Shown here: one piece after another, positions 38,521 to 48,959 of the stretch | How positions within the stretch are numbered: position 1 is the stretch's first letter | Layout: each line of letters begins with the position of its first letter | NCBI RefSeq assembly: GCF_042100115.1 | Contig: NC_091280.1 | Coordinates: 248,001 to 312,000 of the forward strand | Length of the DNA: 64,000 nucleotides | Direction: 5' to 3' | Origin: Alternaria dauci | Lineage: Eukaryota; Ascomycota; Dothideomycetes; Pleosporales; Pleosporaceae | Notes under the pieces: generated by a model | The model's database searches: none | Told to the model about the DNA's origin: nothing | What the model saw: the letters and a program-made list of their open reading frames with translations, nothing else | Program-made: the position numbers and the translations under genes

Positions 38521-41500
38521 AAAACGACCCTTAGGAAGGTGCAGGATACCGATGGTCGGGTGAAGCAGCTGCTCACGACCGTATCTGTACAGGGACGAAA
38601 CATCGAGGCGCTCGTAGATAGCGGGGCCGCACGGACGATGATCTCACCCAGAGTGGTGGAGAAACACGAACTACCCTACCGGGTTAAGAAGAACCCAGTA
38701 TCGGTACTGTTAGCCGACGAGAAACCCATGGAATATGGAAACGGCATGATACGGATGGAAACTGAATCAACAAAGCTACGGATAGCTGGCATAGAGTGCC
38801 AAATGAATATCGACATAATGGAACTAGGAGGACTAGACATGTTGATTGGTTATGACTGGCTAGATGCCCATAACCCCGCCATCGACTGGCGAATGAAGAC
38901 GATACTCAGAAGAGAACCTGTGCACAAGGTTGCTGGAGTACGCCAAAGAGTGAGCCCGAAGGACCAGAGCTCAACCCAGGACGGGAGGTTCGGCAAGATC
39001 TCGCCTCATAAGATCATGAGAATCTATGAGAAGGACCCTCAAAGAGTAGGAGTCATATGGATAAGACGAGTCGCGACCACGAAGGAAGGACCCTTACCAC
39101 TAGAGATACCAAGAGAGTATCAGACCGACGAGTTTAGAGAACTCTTCGAGGAAAACGAAGCCACGGATTTGGCAGACCATCAGGATTGGGATCACGAGAT
39201 CATCCTAGATGAAGGGGCAAAGTTAAGCCCAGGACCTATGTATCCCATATCGCCCGAGCACGATGCTGAGCTAAGGGAGTACATCCAGAAGAATCTGAAG
39301 AAGGGATTTATCCGACCGGGATCAGGCCCAATGGCCTCACCCATCTTGTTCGTAAAGAAGCCTAACGGGAAGTGGCGACTATGTGTCGACTTCCGAAGGT
39401 TGAACAGCGTTACTCGGAAGAACCGATATCCCTTACCACTAATAACCGAGCTCATGGATCGACTCCAGGGAGCCAAGTGGTTTACGAAGTTCGACGTTCG
39501 GGAAGGATTTCACCGAATCAGGATCAAGGAAGGACACGAATGGATGACAGCGTTCAAAACGAAATATGGACTGTTCGAGTACACAGTAATGCCTTTTGGG
39601 TTAACGAATGCCCCGGCAACGTTTCAGTCAGTCATCAACAACGCTCTTCACGAGTACCTTGGAATCTTCGTCACAGCGTACATCGACGATGTGCTGGTAT
39701 ACTCCAGCGGGACGCTAGAAGAACATGTGGAACATGTCAAGAAAGTGCTCAGGAAGCTTAAGGAATACAAGCTGTACCTGCAGCCGGGGAAGTGCGAATT
39801 CCACACGAAGGAAACGGAATACCTAGGCTTCATAATATCCACAGAGGGGGTGAAGATGAACCCAAAGAAGACAGCGGCTGTACAGGAGTGGCCAACGCCC
39901 AAAACAGTCAAGGACGTGCAATCCTTCCTAGGATTTGCCAACTACTACCGGAAGTTCATCAAGGATTACTCAAAGATCACAACACCTCTCTCCGAGATCA
40001 CGAAAAAGGAAGTTGGTTTCAAATGGAACGAGGAACATCAGGAGGCTTTTGATCGAATCAAGCAGATATTCCTCGAGGCACCAGTACTAGAGATGTACGA
40101 CCCAAAGCGAGAGACGCGAGTCGAGACCGACGCGTCAGATTATGCACTCGGAGCTGTATTGTCGCAGCAGTGCCCAGACAAAAAGTGGAGACCAGTGTTC
40201 TACCACTCAAGAAAGTTCTCTGGAGCAGAACTAAACTACGACGTTCACGATAAGGAGCTACTAGGAGTAGTCGATGCCTTTGAACAGTGGGAAGTCTATT
40301 TGCTAGGACTACCACACCAGATCGAGGTTTTTACCGATCACCAGAACTTGGCAGGTTTCATGACAACGAAGAAACTCAACCGACGACAAGTCCGATGGGC
40401 TGAGATGCTAGCTCAGTTCGACTTCAAGATAACTCACCGCGCTGGAACGCTCAACGGAGCTGCGGATGCTTTAAGCAGGAGATCCGACTTACGCGAGGAA
40501 AATCATAAGGAACCACATGACGCCATGTTCAAGAAGATGCCTGATGGCACACTACGTTACAACCAGCCGGAACTAGCTAAGATAGCTAAGGTGGCCGAGC
40601 GGGTAGAAACACTTCAGCAGCAGTGGCAGCAGAGAGCGGCCAGCTGGCAGTTCGAGCCTGACGAGAACGGCTCCGACGAACTGTTACAAGACAAGCGAGA
40701 GTACCGAGATATGATTCGAAGCGATCGAACATATGTACCCCCACACATGAGATCGAGTCTCATCAAGGAACTGCATGAGTCCCCAGAGTATGGACATGCA
40801 TCGCTAGAAGAAATGGTCAGGCGACTATCAAAGGTGTTTGCGATACCACGCTTGCGAGCGAAGGTGCAGGACGTCCTAGGCAACTGTTTGGCTTGTCATC
40901 AGAACAAACCCAAGAGACATAAGCCCTATGGCCTGTTACAACCCTTACCGCCACCAACGAGACCATGGAGCAGCGTAACAATGGACTTCATAGTGAAGCT
41001 CCCGAAGTCGTTAGAACCAGGATCCGGAAGATTATGCGACACAGTCCTAGTCATCGTGTGTCGTCACACGAAAGGAGCAAAATTTGTGCCCACGGAAGAA
41101 ACCATTACGGCAGAAGAATGCGCGTATGAGGTCAGCAAGGCACTTATGTCAGAACATGGGATACCTGAAGAATTCATCACCGATCGTGATAAACTGTTCA
41201 CTTCCAAGTATTGGAACACATTCCTGGCAAAGTTGGGTGTGAAGAAGAAGCTATCGACTAGCTTCCACCCCGAAACAGATGGCCAGACGGAACGAACGAA
41301 CCAGACACTGGAACAGTATCTGAGGATGTACGCCAACAAGCTGCAAGACAACTGGGTTGAACTCTTGCCGACAGCACAATTGGCCTACAATAGTACTAGG
41401 TCTGCGACGACTAAGTACTCGCCACACTATGCGAACTACGGATATGAGCCGATTGCTCATCGAGATCCGAAAGATATAGAGAGTATCGCAGTAGGTGCAG

Positions 41501-42639
41501 ACGACAAAGCCCGCTTGATGCGAGAACTGCACGACGAATTGAGCAAGAACATCGCTCACAGGAACCTCACAACAGCCAAAGCGGCTAATAAGCAAAGGAT
41601 TGAGGGACCAACCTTTAAGAAGGGGGACAAAGTTTTCCTGTCACGACAGAACTTGAAAACTAAGCGACCAAGCAAGAAACTGGACAACCTCCGAGTAGGA
41701 CCATTCGAAGTTCTAGAAGAAATGGGCAACGTAAATTACAAACTCCAACTCCCACTAGGCATGCGCATCCACCCTGTCTTTCACAAGAAACTCCTGGAAA
41801 GAGCACCTCCAGATGCCGAGCTAGCTACCGACATAGAGCTCGAGGACGATGAATACGAGGTCGAAGAAATCAGGGACCTGCGGAAAATCGGTCGTCAGTG
41901 GAAATACTTGGTCAAGTGGCTAGGATGGCCAGAGAGCCAGAACACTTGGGAACCAAAAGAAAATTTGACGAACTGCAAGTCACAGGTACGTGAGTACCAT
42001 CGGAGACACCCAGAGAAGGGAGGAGCGGATCCTCCAGGGAAGAAAAGAATTCAGAAAAAGGATCGAAAGAAGCGTCATCCTGCAACCAGCCCAAGTCAGT
42101 CGACAGTCCGGGTAGCGATGGTTCAGTTGGTTGAAAGTCCGTACCAGGGGCAGAGTTCCCCTCGGCTTGCTCTTTCGCGCGATCCTGAAGACTCAAAATG
42201 GCGTGATCTCGATCAGCGAATGCTCGCTCTCGCGCCTCAGTCTCTGCCACTTCCAGCCGAAGTCGAGCGACCTCGGCCTCAGCTCGAAGAAGCGCCAAGC
42301 GCTTCTCGCGCTTTTCAGCCTCAACCTTCTCCCACTCTTCCTCAGTCACAAATAAGCTACACTCAGCTTTCACCGAAATACAGCCCGCACACTGCCCAGA
42401 GGCAGTGTCCACGAAACAACGAAGATTCTTCTCCTCACACCGCTTGCAACGAAAGGTCATCTCGTTCCCTTGTTGGCGGATACGGTCAGCACGAGCCTGG
42501 CGCTGTTGAGTCGAGTTCTGGGTACGGACGCGTCGAGAAGTCTGAACCTTGGGCATGGTCAGGGAAAGTGAGGAAAGGAGGAAAGAGAGGATACGACACC
42601 ACCAGAGTAGCTATACCTCCACCACCGCCGCCGGACTAG
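38470..42639 (+). CDS. Pol polyprotein: protease, RT, RNase H, integrase, chromodomain
   Basis: The frame is entered by -1 frameshifting at 38470 and has no ATG of its own near the start. Counting residues from GTG 38539, the domains are as follows. The aspartic protease has D-S-G at 27-29. The reverse transcriptase lies at about 245-420, with YIDD at about 381. RNase H follows at about 525-640. The integrase has an HHCC zinc finger at about 745-790 and catalytic D, D and E near 815, 880 and 915 (TMDF, TDRD, TDGQTER). The chromodomain lies at about 1105-1155 and contains [17 protein letters not shown], which in related elements guides insertion into heterochromatin. The last 200 residues are low-complexity and lie opposite the antisense ORF, so they may be overprinted sequence. 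No frame break was seen. Confidence 0.93.
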   Translation, partial: KKLGCRQGQGHAGEGSPKTTLRKVQDTDGRVKQLLTTVSVQGRNIEALVDSGAARTMISPRVVEKHELPYRVKKNPVSVLLADEKPMEYGNGMIRMETESTKLRIAGIECQMNIDIMELGGLDMLIGYDWLDAHNPAIDWRMKTILRREPVHKVAGVRQRVSPKDQSSTQDGRFGKISPHKIMRIYEKDPQRVGVIWIRRVATTKEGPLPLEIPREYQTDEFRELFEENEATDLADHQDWDHEIILDEGAKLSPGPMYPISPEHDAELREYIQKNLKKGFIRPGSGPMASPILFVKKPNGKWRLCVDFRRLNSVTRKNRYPLPLITELMDRLQGAKWFTKFDVREGFHRIRIKEGHEWMTAFKTKYGLFEYTVMPFGLTNAPATFQSVINNALHEYLGIFVTAYIDDVLVYSSGTLEEHVEHVKKVLRKLKEYKLYLQPGKCEFHTKETEYLGFIISTEGVKMNPKKTAAVQEWPTPKTVKDVQSFLGFANYYRKFIKDYSKITTPLSEITKKEVGFKWNEEHQEAFDRIKQIFLEAPVLEMYDPKRETRVETDASDYALGAVLSQQCPDKKWRPVFYHSRKFSGAELNYDVHDKELLGVVDAFEQWEVYLLGLPHQIEVFTDHQNLAGFMTTKKLNRRQVRWAEMLAQFDFKITHRAGTLNGAADALSRRSDLREENHKEPHDAMFKKMPDGTLRYNQPELAKIAKVAERVETLQQQWQQRAASWQFEPDENGSDELLQDKREYRDMIRSDRTYVPPHMRSSLIKELHESPEYGHASLEEMVRRLSKVFAIPRLRAKVQDVLGNCLACHQNKPKRHKPYGLLQPLPPPTRPWSSVTMDFIVKLPKSLEPGSGRLCDTVLVIVCRHTKGAKFVPTEETITAEECAYEVSKALMSEHGIPEEFITDRDKLFTSKYWNTFLAKLGVKKKLSTSFHPETDGQTERTNQTLEQYLRMYANKLQDNWVELLPTAQLAYNSTRSATTKYSPHYANYGYEPIAHRDPKDIESIAVGADDKARLMRELHDELSKNIAHRNLTTAKAANKQRIEGPTFKKGDKVFLSRQNLKTKRPSKKLDNLRVGPFEVLEEMGNVNYKLQLPLGMRIHPVFHKKLLERAPPDAELATDIELEDDEYEVEEIRDLRKIGRQWKYLVKWLGWPESQNTWEPKENLTNCKSQVREYHRRHPEKGGADPPGKKRIQKKDRKKRHPATSPSQSTVRVAMVQLVESPYQGQSSPRLALSRDPEDSKWRDLDQRMLALAPQSLPLPAEVERPRPQLEEAPSASRAFQPQPSPTLPQSQISYTQLSPKYSPHTAQRQCPRNNEDSSPHTACNERSSRSLVGGYGQHEPGAVESSSGYGRVEKSEPWAWSGKVRKGGKRGYDTTRVAIPPPPPPD
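41912..42556 (-). CDS. Antisense ORF with Zn(II)2Cys6-type domain and coiled coil
   Basis: A 214-codon ORF on the opposite strand of the pol 3' end. Cysteines at 37, 40, 47, 56, 59 and 66 follow C-x2-C-x6-C-x8-C-x2-C-x6-C, the spacing of fungal binuclear zinc clusters. A long Glu/Ala/Arg/Leu helical stretch (about 72-135) looks like a coiled coil, and an acidic Ser/Pro/Leu-rich tail follows. A basic, Gln/Arg-rich N-terminus (1-33) precedes the cluster. It would be transcribed from the 3' side, with the 3' LTR 140 bp upstream of its ATG at 42556. Copy 2 keeps all six cysteines. A DNA- or RNA-binding regulator of the element is possible. Expression is unproven, and a chance ORF cannot be fully excluded. 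Confidence 0.6.
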   Translation of the reverse strand: MPKVQTSRRVRTQNSTQQRQARADRIRQQGNEMTFRCKRCEEKNLRCFVDTASGQCAGCISVKAECSLFVTEEEWEKVEAEKREKRLALLRAEAEVARLRLEVAETEARERAFADRDHAILSLQDRAKEQAEGNSAPGTDFQPTEPSLPGLSTDLGWLQDDASFDPFSEFFSSLEDPLLPSLGVSDGTHVPVTCSSSNFLLVPKCSGSLAILAT

Positions 42640-42681
42640 GCGCGGGAAAACGATAATCCAGGGTATCGAGACGATACGCCT

Positions 42682-42692
42682 AAGAGGGGGGG
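42682..42692 (+). other. Polypurine tract
   Basis: AAGAGGGGGGG three bases before the 3' LTR, the usual plus-strand primer of LTR elements. Also present in copies 1 (inverted) and 2. Confidence 0.8.
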
Positions 42693-42695
42693 TAA

Positions 42696-43170
42696 TGTTA
42701 CAAGGTAACAAGGAATTGCTTCCCTTTCATGCAGGTCGCATGAAGGAAGACCATCGGGCGGACACGATGGACGAAAGTGGATCTAGGGCGGGGCCCAGAT
42801 CACGTGAAAGGAATGGCATCCCGCCAAGACCTGGCCTCCGGGAGGCCAGTGAGGATCGGGAGGCCACGGCCCTCCCAGGCCTCCCTCTTGGAAGGGAGGG
42901 CAAGGAGGACAGGACCTAAGGCAAGGGGTATAAGAATGTGTTGGATCTCATTATTACACTCGTTGTGGTCAACTCAAATAGTTCATCTCTTACACAGATT
43001 GTCAACTAGTTATTCTATTGTTATAGAATTGGTATCGTTTATTCTTTGGTTACAACGATAACTCTTTTCCACCTGATCATTCCATATCCTACCTCACGGA
43101 CTATCGCCAATATCTATCTCGCCTTAGTACGGACCGAGCTTAGAGAAGTATAGCCTAACCCCGTGTAACA
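42696..43170 (+). repeat. 3' LTR of copy 3
   Basis: 475 bp. It carries the variant block CGCCAATATCTATC (43105-43118), matching the right LTR of copy 1 rather than the 5' LTR of its own element. Confidence 0.92.
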
Positions 43171-44857
43171 GTAAGAGTTATATAGCTACTATTAGGTCTT
43201 AACTTTCTAGTTATTAGAGTAAGGCTACTATTATCTAAAGGACTTTTATTTTTTTATTATTAGGGGGCTATACTAGTAGAATATCTAAGGAAATATAGCT
43301 TCTTAGTATTATTACTAATATACTTAGTAAATCTATTAGTATTATTATACTATTAGCTAAGGCTTCTAGTTTCTTTATTTTAGTAGTAGAAGTAAACTAA
43401 TTTATATTCTAGCTTTTAGCTAGTAACTTAGTAATAGATTAAGTTCTTTTACTTATCTTATTCCTTATTTATTAGTTCTTACTTATCTATATTATATATA
43501 TAATAAGTATAGTAAAGGCTATAATAAAGAGCGTAAGTACTATATAAAGTAGTATTTAGGTTTAACTAGTTAGTTACTTATATATCTAAGTATCTTTTAG
43601 TAAGAGAGTAATTACCTTATTCTTTATATATCTTAAGATACTATCTTAGTTAGCTATCTTTAGTCTATTAATCTAATTATTTATTATTAGTTTTTTCCTT
43701 ATTAGTAGTACTTTATAAGGGTTATTACTATTATTCTTAGCCTTATATATTATTTAGCCTATCTATATATACTCTATTATATTCTTTATCTATATAGCTA
43801 TCTAAAGGATTATTTTCTTAGCCTATACTCTTTATATAATATACTACCTTATATAGCGTAGCTATACTCTAGTTATAATCCTAGTATTATTAGTAACTTA
43901 GTACCTCTATTATATCTTTCTTACTTCTTAGGGGTCTTTCTATATCCCTACTTATTTATATTCTCTAGTCTCTATACTTTTTTATTACTAAATATTCTTT
44001 AGGTTACTATATACTATTACTATTTATTTATTATTTCTTACTTATTCTATACTATATCTATTCTAATTTCTCTTACTATCTAAGACTATAAGATAGAGCG
44101 TCTTATAAAGTCTTTAGATTAATTTTATACTTAGTAAATACTTATAGCTTTCCTAAGGTTAGAAGGCTATAAGGTTTAAGTTTTAATTAGTTACTATATA
44201 TAGTAGAGTATTTTATTACTAATTCTCTATTAGGAATAGGTACTTAATATAGTAGGTAGATATAGAAATATTAAAAGGAGTATATATTATAGTTATTATT
44301 TTATAGCTAAACACTATTTAGCTAGTTTCTATAGGGCCTCTTTTTCCTATACTATCCCTAAGCCTAATAGTTCTTTAACTACTCGTACTTCCCCTAGTTT
44401 CTTTACTATAATAGATAATACTAAGGATAGTAATAAGTCTAAAGAATAAATTAGTTTACTATAATCTTTAGTAAATATATTACGCACTATATAATTATTA
44501 CGTATAGGTAGTATACTAGTTTAGTGTTACTAACTTACTTAGGTTACTAACTTACTTAGGAAATACGTTACTTTAATAATATTAGGGTTAATACTACTCC
44601 CTAGCTTAGATTCCTCTTTAGACTCCTCCTAAATAATATCTATATTAAACTTATCTATATTTATAAATAGGGTTTTAGTATTAAAGATTAAGAATTCAGG
44701 CTCTATTTTTAAAAGTAGTACTTAGTCCTTATAAGAATACTTTTAGAATTAATTTATAATAGCTTTTAAAGTGTTTATACCTACTAAGTACGCTACTAAG
44801 ATAATATAGTATAGTCTTAGTATACTATGTAAGAGAAATTACCTATTTAGGTTAGAC
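43171..44857. repeat. RIP-saturated AT-rich DNA, right end of the repeat block
   Basis: Starts with GTAAG, the right target duplication of copy 3. No coding frame. A 17-bp unit (TTACTAACTTACTTAGG) is tandemly doubled near 44527-44560. The change to normal composition near 44858 is abrupt. Confidence 0.75.
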
Positions 44858-45833
44858 TATGCTATGTCTGGGCGCGACCTTGGTCAGATGGGTTGCATCC
44901 TGTGGCTTGCATCAGGTCGTAGCGGACATGCAACTAGCTGCTTTCAACAATGCTATATCCCTGCAATTACTTCGCGACCTTTGGCGAGTTTCCCGGTGAG
45001 GATCGGGGCGTAAATCATACGCAAATAGAAGCCATGGCAATGGTCGGTATGTTCTTGGGCGCCATGCCAACTCACCAATGTGCTCCTGGAAAGATCAGTC
45101 GTAGCCGCAGAAGCGGTATTTCGTAGATTGTAGGCATTGGTCGGGTTTTGTGTGAACGTTGAGGCGCAAGCCAATAATCATTGCCAAACCAGGCCTCCTT
45201 GAGAGGCAAAGGCAACTCTACACGATCGTGAACAAACGCATTGCTATGATTCGTCACTGCCGCCTGAGTGGCTTGCAGTGTTTCAATCGTTCCCCAAAAG
45301 CACAACCCAATGATTATCGCGATACAGTAGGCCTCCACCAGGAGTTTGAAAGCGATTTTACACGCTCGTGGCTTGCAGTGTTGGTCAGCCTTGCCTGCGA
45401 CGAACAACAAACGGAGGACGACGATGGTGAGAATTCCCTAGGGATGAGCAATTCTAATCGCAGACAAACACGGAGTTTAACGTATTTACTACACAGCGAT
45501 GGCGTTCGATATGAATGTGAGTCGGCGCAATGTTGCGACGGTGATTGCGTATGGTGGCGGTTCGCTAGCAGCAACGGCCGTAGCCCTACAGTAGGGCGTA
45601 GAAGACAGACGCATAGTCATCCGGAGCGCTGTTAGGGTTTTACCGGTGACCATTTGGATATCCCACGTTAGGCCATCCATCAAAGACATGGAGGCGTTGG
45701 AGAAGCAGTATATGAATGGCATGCTGCGATATTCATCACTCAGCATCTCAGACTTGCCAACAACTCTACAACTTTGTCACAAAACACCGACTTACCAGTA
45801 TACATTACCTCCAAAAGACTTCTTCTTGTCATA
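44858..45833. other. Unique DNA upstream of the dehydrogenase; possible minus-strand gene remnant
   Basis: Normal composition begins here. Minus-strand frames at 45489-45746 and 45072-45410 have protein-like composition; the second contains a hydrophobic segment, FWGTIETLQATQ preceded by IAIIIGLC. They lie in different frames, with stops between. They could be exons of an unrecognised membrane protein or remains of a broken gene, and I cannot assign a family. Confidence 0.3.
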
Positions 45834-46825
45834 ATGGCCGCCGCGAGCATCAAGTACAATCCTACATCCGATATTCCAAGTTTGTCTGGCCAAGTGTTCC
45901 TGATCACTGGTGGTATGTGGCGTTCTTGAACTCCGACCGTCGCCCACTAACCTCCACAGGCACCAACGGCCTTGGAGCATCATCGATATCCTTCATAGCA
46001 TCTCACAACCCAGCGCACATCCTCTTCAGTGGTCGAAACCAGGCTCGCGCAAATGATCTCATCACCAAGGTTGCGCAAGCGTCGCCCTCTACCAAACTCA
46101 CATTCATCGAGTGCGACCTTGCCAGCCTCGCGTCTGTCCAGGCTGCCGCCAAGCAGATCCTATCGTCGACCAATCGTCTCGACGTTCTCATGTGCAACGC
46201 GGGTGTCATGGCCCTGCCAAACGATGTGAGCAAGGACGGCTACGAGATCCAGTTCGCGACAAACCACCTCGGCCACGCGCTGCTCATCAAGCTGCTCTTG
46301 CCCCTCATGCTTGAGACCGCCGCGCTGCCCGACGCCGATGTGCGCATCGTCAACCTCACATCAGTCGCGTACAAGAACAACATACCCGCCAGCGGCATCG
46401 AGTTCGACAAACTGAAGACCAAGGGCGCGAACTACGGATCCTTTTTTCAGATGAACAAATGGGTCTGCTATTCGCAGTCCAAACTAGCGAATCTGCTGTA
46501 CGCACCGGAGCTGGCTGCTCATCATCCGAGCATCACGTCTGTGGCGGTTCATCCGGGCTTCATCAAGACGGACATCTTTGCGACCACAAATTTCATCGAT
46601 CGCCAGATTGTGAATCTCGTTTCGAGTGGGAATTGGCTGGATACGGAGCAAGGTGCGTATAACCAGACATGGGCGGCCACGACCAGGAAGGACAACTTGG
46701 TCAATGGTGCTTATTACGAGCCTGTGGGTATAAAGACGACGCCGAGTACGAAGCGAGGGCGGGATGCGGCGCTCGGGAAGGAGCTGTGGGAGTGGACTGA
46801 GAAGGAGTTGGAGGCCTGGGTTTAA
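45834..46825 (+). CDS. Short-chain dehydrogenase/reductase (WW-domain-oxidoreductase/retinol-dehydrogenase-like)
   Basis: An NAD(P)-dependent oxidoreductase of the SDR superfamily, 314 residues from two exons (45834-45912 and 45960-46825). A 47-bp intron with CTAAC branch site splits the codon for the second Gly of the nucleotide-binding motif. Splicing gives T-G-G-T-N-G-L-G, the TGxxxGxG Rossmann motif near residues 25-32. CNAGVM is the usual NAG motif, and Y-S-Q-S-K is the catalytic YxxxK, with a Ser upstream in the NLTS segment. The length suits the family. The substrate is unknown. It lies about 10 kb from the terpenoid genes with unrelated genes between, so cluster membership is uncertain. 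Confidence 0.9.
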
Positions 46826-48959
46826 TGTTTGATGCCTGAGAAATTGGATTAGCGACCTTTGTTTTGGCAAGAAGCGGGCGTTCTTTGTTGTCATTGCGCT
46901 TTTTCGTTCGTTGTTATTTCAACACTAATTCCACGCCACCTAGCCTTTGTTACCTTCAGACCCGACTGGTCATGCCGTGTGAGCGCGAAATGAGCGGAGT
47001 AGATAGCTTCGAAGTTGAGATATCCCCACTCTTTTGTTGCACGCGTACTGCGTCGGCTCTTGATTTGGAGACGGATCCGGAAATTTTTCCGTCCGTGGTA
47101 TCGCAACGTTTTCGATATAAGTAGTCATGCATCTGCCGTTGCGCAGCTGTTTGCGCAGGAGGCGACTTGACGTCGACATTTTGGCTCATACGGTCATCTG
47201 TCGATGGAAGAACGTGCCCACAGTAGCGATCGACACAGGACGCAAATTTTCCAATGCGCTGGGAGACGGATTCGCTCCACCCCCATGGGGTAGTGGGCGT
47301 TGCACAGTCCGTTGACGGTCAACCTACCTTCACGTTTCCACCCGCCCACCAGGTCGACACGGCCGCGAAGAACACGAGGACGACCCGATTTTTTCTCTTG
47401 CGCACGTGGTCGGATACGATACCACGGCAGTTCCACCTTACAGCATTGGCGCGGAAGAGGCACCGATGCTATGCCTGAGGCGCCGCTCAAGCGGCAGCTA
47501 TTACCAAGAATCATCAGCACGTCACATACCTCTTCAGCTGCGACAATACTTCCCGACACACGAACCCGGTCTGCCCCGTGGAGAAACCCAAGAAAAGTTT
47601 CGGATAGTCGCACGACTGATAAAGAGCCAAGAACGACATAGGCCCGGCGGACTGCCTAGGCGCCGTCGTGATTGGTTCCATCCACAGCGGAAACGACTTT
47701 AGCGCACACAAGGTAGCAACGGCCTCGAGACGAAACTTCGCGCTAAGCCGCATTGACAAGCTTCTCAACGGAGACGACCTGTCATCCATCTGCACGAAGC
47801 TACTAAGCGCGACCCATAAACCACGCACTGCAACAAAAGCACGCCCGACACCCCATCCGTGCCACAAGCGTGCGCACCATCTCGTCGTTTCCCCGCAATG
47901 CGGCCCAGGTCAAGAGCTTGGAACCTGTCTCGGCCTACTTGGCCTAGGCCCCAAGTGCAACACTAATAAGCTACGGAAGCTCTTGACATGGCGCAACACC
48001 AAGATTTTGGCGGCTTTGCCAATACGCCAATACGCCTTTTTTCTGCGATAAGACCACAGACACTCCAGGGTCGGGGCTGGGCTTTTCACCGGATCCAGTC
48101 ATGAGTAATGCTGTCGGAACATCAATACGGCGTTGGCGACGGGCAAGCGAATTTGTGATCAGCGCGTTACCTTCCTTGGATGAAGTGTCGTTTGTCATGG
48201 GTTCATTGCGACGTCAGAGAGGAGGGGTTGCGTGAAGAGGAGGGAAGAGGTGGGCGCATGGCAGAAACCTTGGATTGCTTTTGTGATAGTTTGTGCTTTT
48301 CGTTAGAGTTGCGGATATCTGTGCGACGCAGTGAGAGAGTAAGCGACTACACCCAGCTCGACTAGAGGGTACACGATCCGGACACGACTAGACCGACACG
48401 AGACCACCGAGAACCAGCTCCGATGCATCAGTCCATGGCAGACCCCAGCAGAGGCAACAGGCCACCTGGACACTAGGTGTGCCCAGCTCCTAGGGTCGAA
48501 TTTCCAAGCTTATGTGCCGCATGTTTGCATATTCGCGATTCGACAGAACGCACATTACCCGTCCGTTTCCAAGACCAGGCAAGCGGGTACACTTGCCACC
48601 GGAGACCCTTCAACCTCGCACTACAAGCGCTATCAAGCCTCACCACTGTTCCAAGGCGGCCGGAAGAAGCGCGCTTGGGTGTCTTGGACGTTATGCATGC
48701 GCGGAGGTACCTAGACAATTGTCGTGTGATTTCGGAACATGCAGACTAGACATGATCTGGGGGCGGCGATGATCCACAACACCTTACATGTTGGAGAGGG
48801 AGCCCTGGGTGTATAAGAGTCGTACTCCACGTCCCCTGGATTTTGGCTTCCCCAGATCAACCAGCTCGCCTGCTTCAGTGATCCAAAGGGCTTCTTCCCC
48901 CACACTCTTCACATCGCAACTTGATATTGCCACATCACCCCTTTTGAACACTGTACATC
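46826..48959. other. Intergenic, no gene recognised
   Basis: About 2.1 kb of normal-composition sequence. The many short overlapping frames on both strands show no family motif and no convincing splice structure. The right end contains the promoter of the transporter gene. Confidence 0.5.
48812..48817 (+). promoter_or_regulatory. TATA box of the transporter gene
   Basis: TATAAG about 143 bp upstream of the ATG at 48960, followed by a CT-rich stretch typical of filamentous-fungal promoters. Confidence 0.45.

Larger units (their letters stand above)
36002..43170 (+). mobile_element. Ty3/gypsy chromovirus copy 3, coding frames intact
   Basis: A 7,169-bp element with 5' LTR 36002-36475, 3' LTR 42696-43170 and target duplication GTAGG / GTAAG (43171-43175, one transition). 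Order: LTR, primer-binding site, gag, -1 frameshift site, pol (PR-RT-RH-IN-chromodomain), antisense ORF, polypurine tract, LTR. The IN-chromodomain order and the C-terminal chromodomain place it in the chromoviruses. It sits between RIP-saturated sequences yet shows almost no RIP, so it inserted after its surroundings had been mutated. The two LTRs differ at about 14 positions, so it is not brand new. It also carries a point change in the primer-binding site. Confidence 0.95.

Noticed and set aside
46891..48772. Numerous 60-140-codon frames between the dehydrogenase and the transporter
   Set aside because: They overlap each other on both strands, and none shows motifs, a joined splice structure or natural composition.
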